A stretch of 64,000 nucleotides of DNA. Origin: Halobacteriovorax vibrionivorans (GTDB lineage: Bacteria > Bdellovibrionota > Bacteriovoracia > Bacteriovoracales > Bacteriovoracaceae). The stretch is taken from contig NZ_QDKL01000002.1 in assembly GCF_003346865.1 (NCBI RefSeq), positions 372,001 to 436,000 on the forward strand, read 5' to 3'. Below are positions 25,743-34,080 of the stretch, one piece after another. Below the pieces are notes generated by a model. It made no database searches. It saw nothing but the letters and a program-made list of their open reading frames with translations, and was not told the origin of the DNA. How positions within the stretch are numbered: the first letter of the stretch is position 1; each line of letters opens with the position of its first letter. A program made the position numbers and the translations under genes.

Positions 25743-27987
25743 CCTCTCCACCTTTAAATTTAATATGACATTGTTTAATTCCACTCACAGCTGGAATTCC
25801 CATTTCTCTGGCAACAATTGCACAATGTGACAGAACACCACCACGCTCAACAATGATCCCACTTGCTTTAGTGAAAACTGGTGTCCATCCTGGATCAGTT
25901 GATTGAGCGACGACAATTGCATTTTCAGGCCATTCAATCTCTTTCCAATTTGAAGGATTATTGATGACAACAACCTTGCCCCTAACCATTCCTGAAGATA
26001 GTCCTTCTCCGACTAGATTGCTTGAAGACGCTTCTTCATTACCATCAATAACAGACTTTATTTCTCTTAAAGAAGTAACTGTTGAGAAGTTGAAGTTTCG
26101 AAACATTTCAATCTTATGCTTTCTTTCTCTGATAAGGCTTAAGTAACTACTTTTAAAATTCTTTATCTCATGGATATGAAGATAGAAGATATCATTTAAG
26201 TCATCTAATTTATATCGACGTGCGATTTCTAAACAAAGATATCGAATATGGGCATAAGGTTTTAAAATCGCCATTTTCCACTTCTCTCTTAGCTCTAAGA
26301 GATCCTTTAAAATCTTCCACTCTTCTAAGATCAAAGTTTTTTTAAATGACTTCATTGCCATAATTTCGGCTTCAACATCATCTAATGTATGATTATTTTT
26401 TTCTTTTACATACTTCTCTAAGGGATAATCATAGAATGCATCATCACCAATTTCTGCCCATCTCTTAGCACTGAGATCGAGCTCTCCCGGACCACGATGA
26501 CCATAGCGAGCAAGAAAGTTGTGACGAGCATTGGGCTTTGCACATGCTTTTTTAAAGTAGAGTCCCATTTTAAATGTTTCTGAATTTATTCCTGCTCCAG
26601 ACCATCTCTTAATTAAGTGATCTGCCTCTTGAGGAGTATAGATACTTTTTAAAAGAGATATTAAGGTTTGAATTGTTGTCTCTGTTAATGAGATCAAGAT
26701 ATAAGGCCATACCAAAGTTCTCTCACTAAATAGTGATGACTCTTTTGAGAAGCGACTTAATAGATCTTCCAATGTCCAATCTTGATAGATCTTACTATCA
26801 TATGGCCTTTTATTAATAACAGAAATATCCACTAATGCCTTTGTTGCATCATTAATAACTTCTTTTCTATGTGTATTGATTGAGAGGCCAACCTTCAACA
26901 TTCTCCACATTGTCTGAGGCGTTTTCATAAGAATGTGTGGAGTAACTTTTGAAAAATGAAATTTTAAATGCGGCCTAGGAATTGGCTCTATTGTATAAGG
27001 GATTGGACCAAAATACATTTGCCCAAGCTTTGAAAGGTTAATATAACTTCGTCCAAAGACTTCATCCATTAAACACTCATCTTTACTGAAGCCGACATAA
27101 CCAAGCTCTTGCAAAGCCTTATCGAATGCCTGATCCTTCCTAAATGAATTGGCCCAAATCTCAGTTGTTAATGTTGTTGGCGCTGTTGTCCATTCTGCAA
27201 ATGTCTGTCCATCCCAGACTGTGTCTTGAGGATAAATTGACTCTAATCTTTCAAGTTCCTCATGGCCAATTCTCTTAAGATTTGAAATTGAAGCTTTTGC
27301 TGTAATTGGCCTTGCTTGAAGAAGATAGACAATCCCCTTTTTATCAATGGCCCATTCAATATCAAAATCATCCTGATACTTATCTTCCACAAGTTTTGCA
27401 CAACGAATAATTTCATCAATTTGTTCAGAAGTTATATCTGGGCTTACTCTTTGAGACTCACTCAAGATTGTGGGAGTTCTTTTCCCAGAAACAAGATCTT
27501 CGCCGACTCCATCAATATATTCAAGCATCCAAGACTTAAACTTCCCTCTTGGGTCTTTTGAAAAATAAACTCCTGAAAAAGATGGATCAATCATACGCTG
27601 AATAACAACGTTCATTGGGACTTCTTTAGAGCTTCCTAAGAAATGTTGGCGATAGGCTTTTGAAGATTCTTTATTAATTGAGTTAAAGCAGTCAGTAATC
27701 GCTCTTTTTAAATCACTATCATTATCGACATAGAGGAATGTGGAATTCTGGCCAGCAAAACTATTCTCTTTCGAGTCTTCCCCTGTAGCAGAACTTCTAA
27801 CTGCCAAAGAGTATTCTCCATCTTTAGCAAATTGATAAACTTCCTCTAATTCTCTATCTGATGGCATTGCATCCAAGATAATTCCATTAGGAACAGGAAT
27901 ATTCATCTGTGCCATCATGGCAAGCATATAGGCTTTTCCACCTACTTGTGTTTTGTCTTCAGGTAAATTTTCAAAATAATATAACAT
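25696..27987 (-). CDS. PEP synthase/rifampin phosphotransferase-like dikinase
   Basis: A 763-residue protein. Seen: an N-terminal PPDK ATP-binding domain with 'QVGGKAYMLAMM' and 'LAVRSSATGEDSKENSFAGQ', then 'QRMIDPSFSGVYFS'. A middle region (about 250-650) has no similarity that I recognise, and the C-terminal swivelling phospho-histidine domain has 'STDPGWTPVF' and 'GGVLSHCAIVAREMGIPAV'. The PEP/pyruvate TIM-barrel of true PEP synthases is absent. Known: this ATP-domain, substrate-domain, His-domain plan is that of Rph, which phosphorylates rifampicin, and of unstudied relatives. Inferred: ATP-driven phosphorylation of an unknown substrate held by the middle domain. Confidence 0.82.
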   Translation of the reverse strand: MLYYFENLPEDKTQVGGKAYMLAMMAQMNIPVPNGIILDAMPSDRELEEVYQFAKDGEYSLAVRSSATGEDSKENSFAGQNSTFLYVDNDSDLKRAITDCFNSINKESSKAYRQHFLGSSKEVPMNVVIQRMIDPSFSGVYFSKDPRGKFKSWMLEYIDGVGEDLVSGKRTPTILSESQRVSPDITSEQIDEIIRCAKLVEDKYQDDFDIEWAIDKKGIVYLLQARPITAKASISNLKRIGHEELERLESIYPQDTVWDGQTFAEWTTAPTTLTTEIWANSFRKDQAFDKALQELGYVGFSKDECLMDEVFGRSYINLSKLGQMYFGPIPYTIEPIPRPHLKFHFSKVTPHILMKTPQTMWRMLKVGLSINTHRKEVINDATKALVDISVINKRPYDSKIYQDWTLEDLLSRFSKESSLFSERTLVWPYILISLTETTIQTLISLLKSIYTPQEADHLIKRWSGAGINSETFKMGLYFKKACAKPNARHNFLARYGHRGPGELDLSAKRWAEIGDDAFYDYPLEKYVKEKNNHTLDDVEAEIMAMKSFKKTLILEEWKILKDLLELREKWKMAILKPYAHIRYLCLEIARRYKLDDLNDIFYLHIHEIKNFKSSYLSLIRERKHKIEMFRNFNFSTVTSLREIKSVIDGNEEASSSNLVGEGLSSGMVRGKVVVINNPSNWKEIEWPENAIVVAQSTDPGWTPVFTKASGIIVERGGVLSHCAIVAREMGIPAVSGIKQCHIKFKGGEDVFVDGNSGSIKLMQ

Positions 27988-28079
27988 CGGTCCATCCTCT
28001 CAATAAACTTATATCGTTTAAGAGTCAAAGAAGACATGATGTATATCATGAAAAACAATAATAACAGAACAGAAAGAAA

Positions 28080-28916
28080 TTAATTTAAGAGAATATCTAA
28101 GATTTCCTGTTGCTCTTTTGTTCTTAAGCTCTTGTCAGTTACCACTGCGTTAAGATTGGCCTTTTCAGAGCTTTTCTTATCCTGATAAATCTTAGGTATT
28201 AAGTGCTTTAATAGCTCTTTTACATTAGACACATTCTTATTAATGACTGCTGTGATCTCTTCTAGTGAGCAAGCTTCATCTTTCCAACAATCGTAATCAG
28301 TTACAAGTGCTACTGTCGCATAAGCAATCCCTGCCTCTACTGAGAGATAGCTTTCAGGAACATTAGTCATTCCAATGACACTGGCACCAAAGCTACGATA
28401 GAGTTCACTTTCGGCACGACTTGAGTATTGAGGTCCTTCGATACAAATATAGCTGCCACCAAAGTGAAAGTTTGTATCAACTTTGTTTTGAACAGATTTG
28501 ATCGATTCGACAAGCTCTAGCGAGATTGGTTGTGCAACAGAGACATGTCCCACAATCCCATCTTCAAAGAAGCTTCTTTTGCGTAGTCCTTTGGTCCAAT
28601 CAATAAATTGATCTGGCATAAAAAAGTCACCTGGAGCGACTTCTTCTTTTAATGACCCTACAGCTGAGATTGAGATTATATGAGTCACTCCTAACTTCTT
28701 AAGAGCAAAAATATTGGCACGATAATTTATATCAGAAGGAGAAATATGGTGTCCTACACCATGTCTTGTGACAAAGAAGAATTCGTAATCAGAAACCTTG
28801 AGTTTTTTTATCTTACTACTAGGTTCCCCAAATGGAGTCTGTATTTCTAGAGATTCAACTTCCTCTAAAATATCGAGGTCATAAACCCCACTTCCACCAA
28901 TAATTCCTAATTTCAT
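28080..28916 (-). CDS. mtnP: S-methyl-5'-thioadenosine phosphorylase
   Basis: A 278-residue cytoplasmic enzyme. Seen: 'IGIIGGSGVYDL'-type start (LGIIGGSGVY), 'RHGVGHHISPSDINYRANI', 'SAVGSLKEEVAPGDF', 'CIEGPQYSSRAES' and 'IGMTNVPESYLSVEAGIAYA' (GMTNxPE is the MTAP substrate motif). Known: it splits methylthioadenosine with phosphate, giving adenine and methylthioribose-1-phosphate for methionine salvage. It lies five bases after a SAM-dependent methyltransferase gene and is probably co-transcribed. The rest of the methionine salvage pathway is not in the window. Confidence 0.93.
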   Translation of the reverse strand: MKLGIIGGSGVYDLDILEEVESLEIQTPFGEPSSKIKKLKVSDYEFFFVTRHGVGHHISPSDINYRANIFALKKLGVTHIISISAVGSLKEEVAPGDFFMPDQFIDWTKGLRKRSFFEDGIVGHVSVAQPISLELVESIKSVQNKVDTNFHFGGSYICIEGPQYSSRAESELYRSFGASVIGMTNVPESYLSVEAGIAYATVALVTDYDCWKDEACSLEEITAVINKNVSNVKELLKHLIPKIYQDKKSSEKANLNAVVTDKSLRTKEQQEILDILLN

Positions 28917-28921
28917 ATATC

Positions 28922-29515
28922 CTACTTATAAAATACTGCTAAGAATTGATTATACTTCTTTAAATTCTTAGTTCGTGTATTAATAGTTGTAATCTCAACA
29001 TTTAAACCAGCAGCATCGGCCCATCCAACAATTTCTTCATTTGAAAAGCCGAAGTGCTTTACACCCATTGCTTTAGGGTCGGGATGGAAACTACCGTCTT
29101 CAGTCTCAAGATCCACAATGGCCATCTTCCCCCCATCTCTTAACATTGAAGCAAGTTTAAGAGTCATTTTATCTGGAGAATCAAGGTGATGAAAAGTCAT
29201 TGAACTTATAATGAGGTCAAACTTTTCATCTAAGTCAACTTTTTCTAAATCAATATTTATCGAACGAATATGATCTTGGTCACTTGTCTTCTTGTTAAAG
29301 ACTTCAAGCATACCGTGTGAAGTATCAACCCCTGTTATACTTTTTGCGATATTTATGAATTCAAGGCCAAAAAGTCCAGTACCACATCCAAAGTCTAGGA
29401 TATCCACTTCTTTTGAAATATTTAAAACCTGAAGAGTTTTTTGCGCTAACTCTCCCATTAACTTAATTTTATCTTCTGAATCCCATGTATTTGCAGCATG
29501 ATTAAAATGAGACAT
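28922..29515 (-). CDS. SAM-dependent class I methyltransferase
   Basis: A 197-residue cytoplasmic protein. Seen: motif I 'DILDFGCGTGLFGLEF' (near residue 50), 'ITGVDTSHGML', 'FDLIISSMTFHHL' and 'GGKMAIVDLETEDG', with a UbiE/Methyltransf_11-like plan. The substrate is unknown. I chose the ATG at 29515 since GGAG is six bases upstream. The opening 'HFNHAANTWDSEDKI' is common in small methyltransferases. Downstream mtnP on the same transcript hints at a link with SAM by-product recycling, but this methyltransferase would release SAH, not MTA. Confidence 0.86.
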   Translation of the reverse strand: MSHFNHAANTWDSEDKIKLMGELAQKTLQVLNISKEVDILDFGCGTGLFGLEFINIAKSITGVDTSHGMLEVFNKKTSDQDHIRSINIDLEKVDLDEKFDLIISSMTFHHLDSPDKMTLKLASMLRDGGKMAIVDLETEDGSFHPDPKAMGVKHFGFSNEEIVGWADAAGLNVEITTINTRTKNLKKYNQFLAVFYK

Positions 29516-29581
29516 ATTAAACTCCAACTATTTTGATATGAATATTATGATACTTCACTAAAAGTAGCCAATCGCTTTGCA

Positions 29582-30598
29582 TTAAGCTTCAAAATCAAAG
29601 TAATCAGATAATTCACCTTCATCATCTGCTAAATCATCAGGGTTATAATCATCTAGAAAACCGATATGATAAAGAGCGTCTCCGGCCATAACAAGAGATG
29701 AAGTACTCATTCCCAGAATAACTCCATCATGCTCCATGCGAACTTTAGTAATGAGATCACCAGACATCTGACGTAGCTCTCCTACAACCTCACCCTCTTT
29801 AACAATTTTACCGTACTTTGCTTTATTTAATAGAAGACCACCACGGGAGGCCCGTGTCCATTTTCGTCTTTTTATAATAAATTTTTCACCAATAAATTCT
29901 TTCTTCGATTTTATCATTCCATAGTGCGACAGAATACTATTGATGAGATTTAGTCCATACTTGGCAATGGTTTCATCAATTCTAAGTCCTTCCCCTCCTT
30001 CAAAAACGATACATGGTTTACCTAATTCGCTGATTGCTTCTCTAAGTGAGCCATCACGTAAAGCACTATTTACAACAAGTGGTATACTCACATTTTCGAC
30101 GAGTTCGTGCATTCCAGGAGTACTCAAATCACAACGGATTTGAGGTATATTAAAGCGGCCAGCACCGCCAGAGTGTAGATCAATAAAAACATCACCATAG
30201 CGAGTAACATTCCTAAAGATAAAATCTGCAAAGCGAGATCCAAAGTTCCCTTTATTCTTACCAGGAAAGCAGCGATTAATATCTTTTCGATCCGGAAGGT
30301 AACGGTGCTTATTTAAGAAACCATAGATATTGACAGTAGGAAGAACAATTAAAGTTCCCTTTAAGAGCTTCATCTTTTTCTTCATAAGAAGCTGGGCCGT
30401 ACGAAGTCCATTAATTTCATCCCCATGCATGCAGGCGGTGACAACCACACAAGGAGAAACTTCTTTAGTCGCCCGATAAACGTAGACTGGAGCCTTAACT
30501 TTTTGAAGTCCATAAAATGATGGAAAATCCACAAAGTCCAGACGTGGATAGCCGATTTCGTAATCTTCAATATCTAAATCAAATAAAGAACTCTTCAA
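29582..30598 (-). CDS. Succinylglutamate desuccinylase/aspartoacylase-type M14 deacylase
   Basis: A 338-residue protein. Seen: zinc-site block 'VVTACMHGDEINGLR' (HxxE, near residue 57), 'ILPTVNIYGFL'-type strand, 'RDINRCFPG'-like 'DRKDINRCFPGK', and 'FIDLHSGGAGR' with the third ligand His. Known: AstE/AspA-like carboxypeptidases remove acyl groups from amino acids. The start is TTG at 30598 with AAGGA seven bases upstream; it begins directly after the rimK stop, so coupling is likely. RimK plus AstE-like pairs recur in bacteria and are thought to act on a glutamate- or amino-acid-capped product; the substrate is not known. Confidence 0.86.
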   Translation of the reverse strand: MKSSLFDLDIEDYEIGYPRLDFVDFPSFYGLQKVKAPVYVYRATKEVSPCVVVTACMHGDEINGLRTAQLLMKKKMKLLKGTLIVLPTVNIYGFLNKHRYLPDRKDINRCFPGKNKGNFGSRFADFIFRNVTRYGDVFIDLHSGGAGRFNIPQIRCDLSTPGMHELVENVSIPLVVNSALRDGSLREAISELGKPCIVFEGGEGLRIDETIAKYGLNLINSILSHYGMIKSKKEFIGEKFIIKRRKWTRASRGGLLLNKAKYGKIVKEGEVVGELRQMSGDLITKVRMEHDGVILGMSTSSLVMAGDALYHIGFLDDYNPDDLADDEGELSDYFDFEA

Positions 30599-31492
30599 TT
30601 AAATATCCTTTTTTACACTTTCGAAATTCTTCTCAATATATTCAATTATTTTAACGGCAATATTCTTCTCATTAGTTCCCTCAATTCCTTCAAGACCTGG
30701 AGATGAGTTAACCTCTAATATCTTTGGTCCACTGCCTGAGCGTATAATATCAACTCCGGCCATATTTAACTTCATGGCCTTTGCTGCCGCCACTGCAACT
30801 TTTCTTTCTTCGGGAGTAATTTTAACTTTTATCCCAACACCGCCACGGTGAATATTAGAACGAAACTCACCTTCTTTTGCCTGTCTCATCATGGTAGCGA
30901 TAACCTTATCCCCTACAACAAAACAGCGTATATCTGCACCTTTTGCATCCTTAACAAATTCTTGAACAAGGAAGTTTGCATGCAACACTCTAAAGGCATC
31001 AATTAGGCTTTCTGAAGCTTTATGGGTTTCTCCAAGAAGAACACCTCGCCCCTGAGAGCCTTCAAGAAGTTTAACAACGAGAGGCGCCCCACCAACTAAC
31101 TCAATTAACTTATCAGTTTGTTGAGTTGTTTTTGCAAAACTTGTTTTAGGAAGTGGTAATTCCTTATGTGAAAGGATCTGCATTGAGCGTAGCTTATCTC
31201 TTGAGCGTCCGATAGCATTTGAAGAGTTCAAACAATAAACTCCCATCATTTCAAATTGACGAACAATGGCCATTCCATAGGCACTAATACTAGCACCAAT
31301 ACGTGGAATTACAGCATCAACATTACTTAGCTTTCTCTTCTTATAATGAACCATTGGTGAGCCAGAGGTTACATCAACAAAGCAATCACTTGGATGAACA
31401 ACTTCAATCTTATGACCTTTTTTCTTTGCTTCCTCTACCAGTCTCTTAGTTGAGTAGAGGTTCTTATTTGAAGATAAAATAACAATATTCAT
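30599..31492 (-). CDS. rimK: RimK-family ATP-grasp ligase
   Basis: A 297-residue protein close to E. coli RimK (300). Seen: 'DAVIPRIGASISAYGMAIVRQFE', abbreviated here to its core IPRIGAS, the 'SRDKLRSMQIL' hinge, 'PLVVKLLEGSQGRGV' (nucleotide-binding), 'DIRCFVVGDKVIATM' and 'ILEVNSSPGLEGIE' (metal-binding N and E). Known: RimK adds glutamate residues to ribosomal protein S6 and can make poly-alpha-glutamate. The ATG at 31492 has GGAG five bases upstream. It is the first gene of a two-gene operon with the AstE-like deacylase, suggesting a glutamylation and trimming pair. Confidence 0.92.
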   Translation of the reverse strand: MNIVILSSNKNLYSTKRLVEEAKKKGHKIEVVHPSDCFVDVTSGSPMVHYKKRKLSNVDAVIPRIGASISAYGMAIVRQFEMMGVYCLNSSNAIGRSRDKLRSMQILSHKELPLPKTSFAKTTQQTDKLIELVGGAPLVVKLLEGSQGRGVLLGETHKASESLIDAFRVLHANFLVQEFVKDAKGADIRCFVVGDKVIATMMRQAKEGEFRSNIHRGGVGIKVKITPEERKVAVAAAKAMKLNMAGVDIIRSGSGPKILEVNSSPGLEGIEGTNEKNIAVKIIEYIEKNFESVKKDI

Positions 31493-32020
31493 AATTTCTC
31501 CATAAATGATTACATTCAATTTTACAGTGATTTTACTCTGAAAATTCTCTTTTAAGTAAATAGAAAAGTTAAAAAAATTTAACTAGACTCAACAAGCTCC
31601 ATATTCAAAAACCACATCTCTAAATATATATATACCATAGATTAGATAAGATGACTTAACGCCACAGGACAAGAAAATTAAGATTTTCTTAATTTTACGT
31701 TTATATCTTACGATTATTAAATCAGAAAAAATAATCTTGCGGGTTTCACCTCACTAAAGCATGATTTTAATCATAGCAAGGATTAAAATTTACATACAAA
31801 ACCACTAATTTCTTATGAATAACAAACTTCTCTCTCTCCTCCTCATTTTTAGACACTTTTATTAGATAAAATCTTTTTACTTTTTTTCATGGTCAAATAT
31901 TCACCTGAAAATAAAATAAAATTTTTTATTCATTTTACAATTTTGGTTTACAAAACTTCCCTTTTCATACAAATAGGACTGCGAAATCTTAAAACTCTAA
32001 AGGTATTGGTAGGTATTTGT
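31493..32020. other. AT-rich intergenic region with a perfect palindrome
   Basis: About 530 bases between rimK and the divergent deacetylase-like gene, very rich in A and T. It contains a perfect nine-base inverted repeat AAAATTAAG / CTTAATTTT with a five-base loop at 31674-31696, which could be an operator. An open frame extends the downstream gene back to 31889, but that stretch has no ribosome-binding site and looks non-coding. No RNA gene was recognised. Confidence 0.4.
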
Positions 32021-32905
32021 ATGGCGATCAATCTTATTATTAGCATGGACTGGGAAGGTATCTCTTTAGAGCATAAGAACCTTTCGGCCATTAGTCAGTT
32101 CAAACAAAAATGGAATGCACCTATTGTTCATTACAAGAATGCCGCTTATTACACCAATAAACGTCTTGAAAATATGGATATCAACAAAACAATGAAGTCT
32201 GTTATCTCTCAAGACGATGAAATTGGTCTACATCTCCATACCCCTCGCCACTTTGTACAAGCGGCAGGTGTTATGCCAAGAATGGCGCCATGCTTTAGCA
32301 AATACGGTGATTACAATGCTGGCGATATGAATGGCCAGGAAGTAATGCTTGTTGCTTATAACAAAGATGAAGTAAAGGCCATGATCCAATATTCACTAGA
32401 GAAATTAAAGAGTAACGGATTTGATGCCATTCATTCTTTTAGAGCTGGCGGATGGATGTCTGATGAAAGAGTTTGGGAAGCACTTGTTGAAACAGGTATA
32501 CCAATTGAAAGTTCTGCAACAAATTACAACCTACTGAATGGAAGCTCTTGGGAAGGAGACAATCTCCAACGCTATATTTCCCTCATTTGGGGAGAATTGA
32601 ATGTTCTATCTCGTCCATATTATCTTCAAAACTTCTGCGGAAGTCTTTTTGAAATTCCTAATAACCTAGGGGCCATTGATTATTGGAAAGAGCAGACTAT
32701 TGATGATCACCTTGCAGCAATAACTGATCACTATAACGCCAATGAAGATATGTATTTAGTTATTAATTCTCACCAGGAAACTGCCCAAGAGAACTTTCAC
32801 AAACTAGATAATTTTCTGAGTCGCTTAACTGATGATTATGGTGATGAAATAAACTTTACAACAAATAAAGATATTTATTTTAACGAATTAAAGAAGAATA
32901 GTTAA
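32021..32905 (+). CDS. Polysaccharide-deacetylase-like protein
   Basis: A 294-residue protein. Seen: 'LIISMDWEGISLEH' near the start (D-W-E in the place of the first metal-binding motif), 'DDEIGLHLHTPRHF' (HxH type, near residue 72), 'IHSFRAGGWMSDE' (FRxG), and a C-terminal 'YLVINSHQETAQ' His. Known: these blocks match the NodB/CE4-like (beta/alpha) polysaccharide deacetylase plan. The start at 32021 has AGGT six bases upstream. There is no signal peptide from this start, so it is probably cytoplasmic. The substrate is unknown. It ends inside a bidirectional terminator shared with the lipid operon. Confidence 0.72.
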   Translation: MAINLIISMDWEGISLEHKNLSAISQFKQKWNAPIVHYKNAAYYTNKRLENMDINKTMKSVISQDDEIGLHLHTPRHFVQAAGVMPRMAPCFSKYGDYNAGDMNGQEVMLVAYNKDEVKAMIQYSLEKLKSNGFDAIHSFRAGGWMSDERVWEALVETGIPIESSATNYNLLNGSSWEGDNLQRYISLIWGELNVLSRPYYLQNFCGSLFEIPNNLGAIDYWKEQTIDDHLAAITDHYNANEDMYLVINSHQETAQENFHKLDNFLSRLTDDYGDEINFTTNKDIYFNELKKNS

Positions 32906-32928
32906 AAGGGAAGAACTACTTCCCTTTT
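32904..32928. terminator. Bidirectional terminator between the deacetylase gene and the lipid operon
   Basis: AAAAGGGAAG (32904-32913) pairs perfectly with CTTCCCTTTT (32919-32928) around a five-base loop, giving T runs on both strands. It overlaps the TAA of the plus-strand gene, and the loop holds the stop codon (32916-32918) of the last gene of the minus-strand operon. Confidence 0.85.
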
Positions 32929-33383
32929 ATCAATTTCTCTTTTAAGTCCTCATCAACACTTTGTGGGCCAATCCATGGAGAATGCACAATTGAGAATAAC
33001 TTCTTATCATCTTTTTTAGAAGAAATGGTTTCTCCATTCTTTTGAATAATAACATCTGAACCGTTTAGTTTATATATTGCCAAAACATCGCCTTCTTTAA
33101 CATCAACGGCATTATTCTTTAACCATTCTAATTGTTTTTCAACCCCTTTAAGTTTACCTAGGGATTCATCCCAACCAGCTTGAGAATGTTTACGCTCTAC
33201 ATCTCTTAAGTAAGTAATCTTAATTAATTCATCATCTGAGACAATACTTTTAAAATAACTAACTTTATATACATCCCAGAAGTAATATGAAAGAACACCT
33301 TCTCCAACGAGCTTAAAGTCCTTATCAATTTTGGCCATTACAAGCATAGGAAATAATAAAACTAATATTAATAACTTATTCAT
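32916..33383 (-). CDS. Periplasmic chalcone-isomerase-like protein
   Basis: A 155-residue exported protein with a signal peptide (MNKLLILVLLFPMLVMA). Seen: 'KLVGEGVLSYYFWDVYKVSYF' opening (quoted core VGEGVLSYYFWDVY), 'ITYLRDVERK' and 'GDVLAIYKLNG', which match the chalcone isomerase-like (Chalcone_3-type) proteins found in ChrR-linked clusters. Known: plant and bacterial relatives bind fatty acids or flavonoids; those of this group have no proven reaction. It is the last gene of the operon and overlaps the desaturase gene by eight bases. Inferred: binds or shuttles a modified fatty acid in the periplasm. Confidence 0.72.
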   Translation of the reverse strand: MNKLLILVLLFPMLVMAKIDKDFKLVGEGVLSYYFWDVYKVSYFKSIVSDDELIKITYLRDVERKHSQAGWDESLGKLKGVEKQLEWLKNNAVDVKEGDVLAIYKLNGSDVIIQKNGETISSKKDDKKLFSIVHSPWIGPQSVDEDLKEKLIKGK

Positions 33384-34068
33384 ATTGAATGACTCCTATT
33401 TTCCTCAATGGAATTAAAGTGAGATAAGTAAAGTCTAGCTCAAATGAATTAGTCGCAAAGTTTATGCTATTTTCTTTAGCATGATGATTATTTTGATATA
33501 ACTCACCCATCATAAGGAAATCTATAATTAAAGTATTCTTTGAATGATCATCGAGATCATGGTTTCGATAACCGTACTTATGGCCACACCAATTCACAAT
33601 GGCCCCGTGTATTGGACCAAGTAAACTATGGATAGGAACAAGAAGTAAAAACCAAAGAGAATCTGTAAAAAGTAAGTACATGAGTGCGTAAAACACAACA
33701 AAGAGAGATCTGACGGGAATAGAGTCAGCAATAGCAACAATTTTGGGAAAAGTTTCACGTTGCGTTTTTACACTCATGTACTTACGGTATGTATGTAACA
33801 TCATATCGACAATATTCTTACTAACAACAGGAGAATGAGGGTCTCCCTCTAGATCCGAATGAATATGATGCTGCATATGTAAAGTTTTGTAATGTTGAGG
33901 GCGAAGAAAGCTTGGACCTTGCGATAAGATCGTGAGTATCAAAAAGAATCGATCCCAACCACGCGACATCTTACATTGATCGTGAGAAATATAGCGATGC
34001 AAGTAAAATGACTGGCAAAATAACGATAAATACCAATGAATAAATAGAAATCCTATCGCAAAATACAT
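33376..34068 (-). CDS. Membrane fatty-acid desaturase
   Basis: A 230-residue membrane protein, short for the family. Seen: the three histidine boxes: HRYISH (H24-H29), 'QHYKTLHMQHHIHSD' with HxxHH (H64, H67, H68), and NNHH (H195, H196) near the end. Four hydrophobic helices lie around them. Known: such boxes bind the di-iron centre of acyl-lipid or acyl-CoA delta-9-type desaturases. Its place in an operon with two CFA-type methyltransferases suggests it makes the double bond they modify, or desaturates a methylated chain. The exact position of desaturation cannot be told. Confidence 0.85.
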   Translation of the reverse strand: MYFAIGFLFIHWYLSLFCQSFYLHRYISHDQCKMSRGWDRFFLILTILSQGPSFLRPQHYKTLHMQHHIHSDLEGDPHSPVVSKNIVDMMLHTYRKYMSVKTQRETFPKIVAIADSIPVRSLFVVFYALMYLLFTDSLWFLLLVPIHSLLGPIHGAIVNWCGHKYGYRNHDLDDHSKNTLIIDFLMMGELYQNNHHAKENSINFATNSFELDFTYLTLIPLRKIGVIQYE

Positions 34069-34080
34069 ACTAGCTCCGTT

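Noticed and set aside
31889..32020. N-terminal extension of the deacetylase-like protein with a possible membrane helix
   Set aside because: No ribosome-binding site, AT-rich codons and no conserved residues; a better start with AGGT upstream is at 32021.
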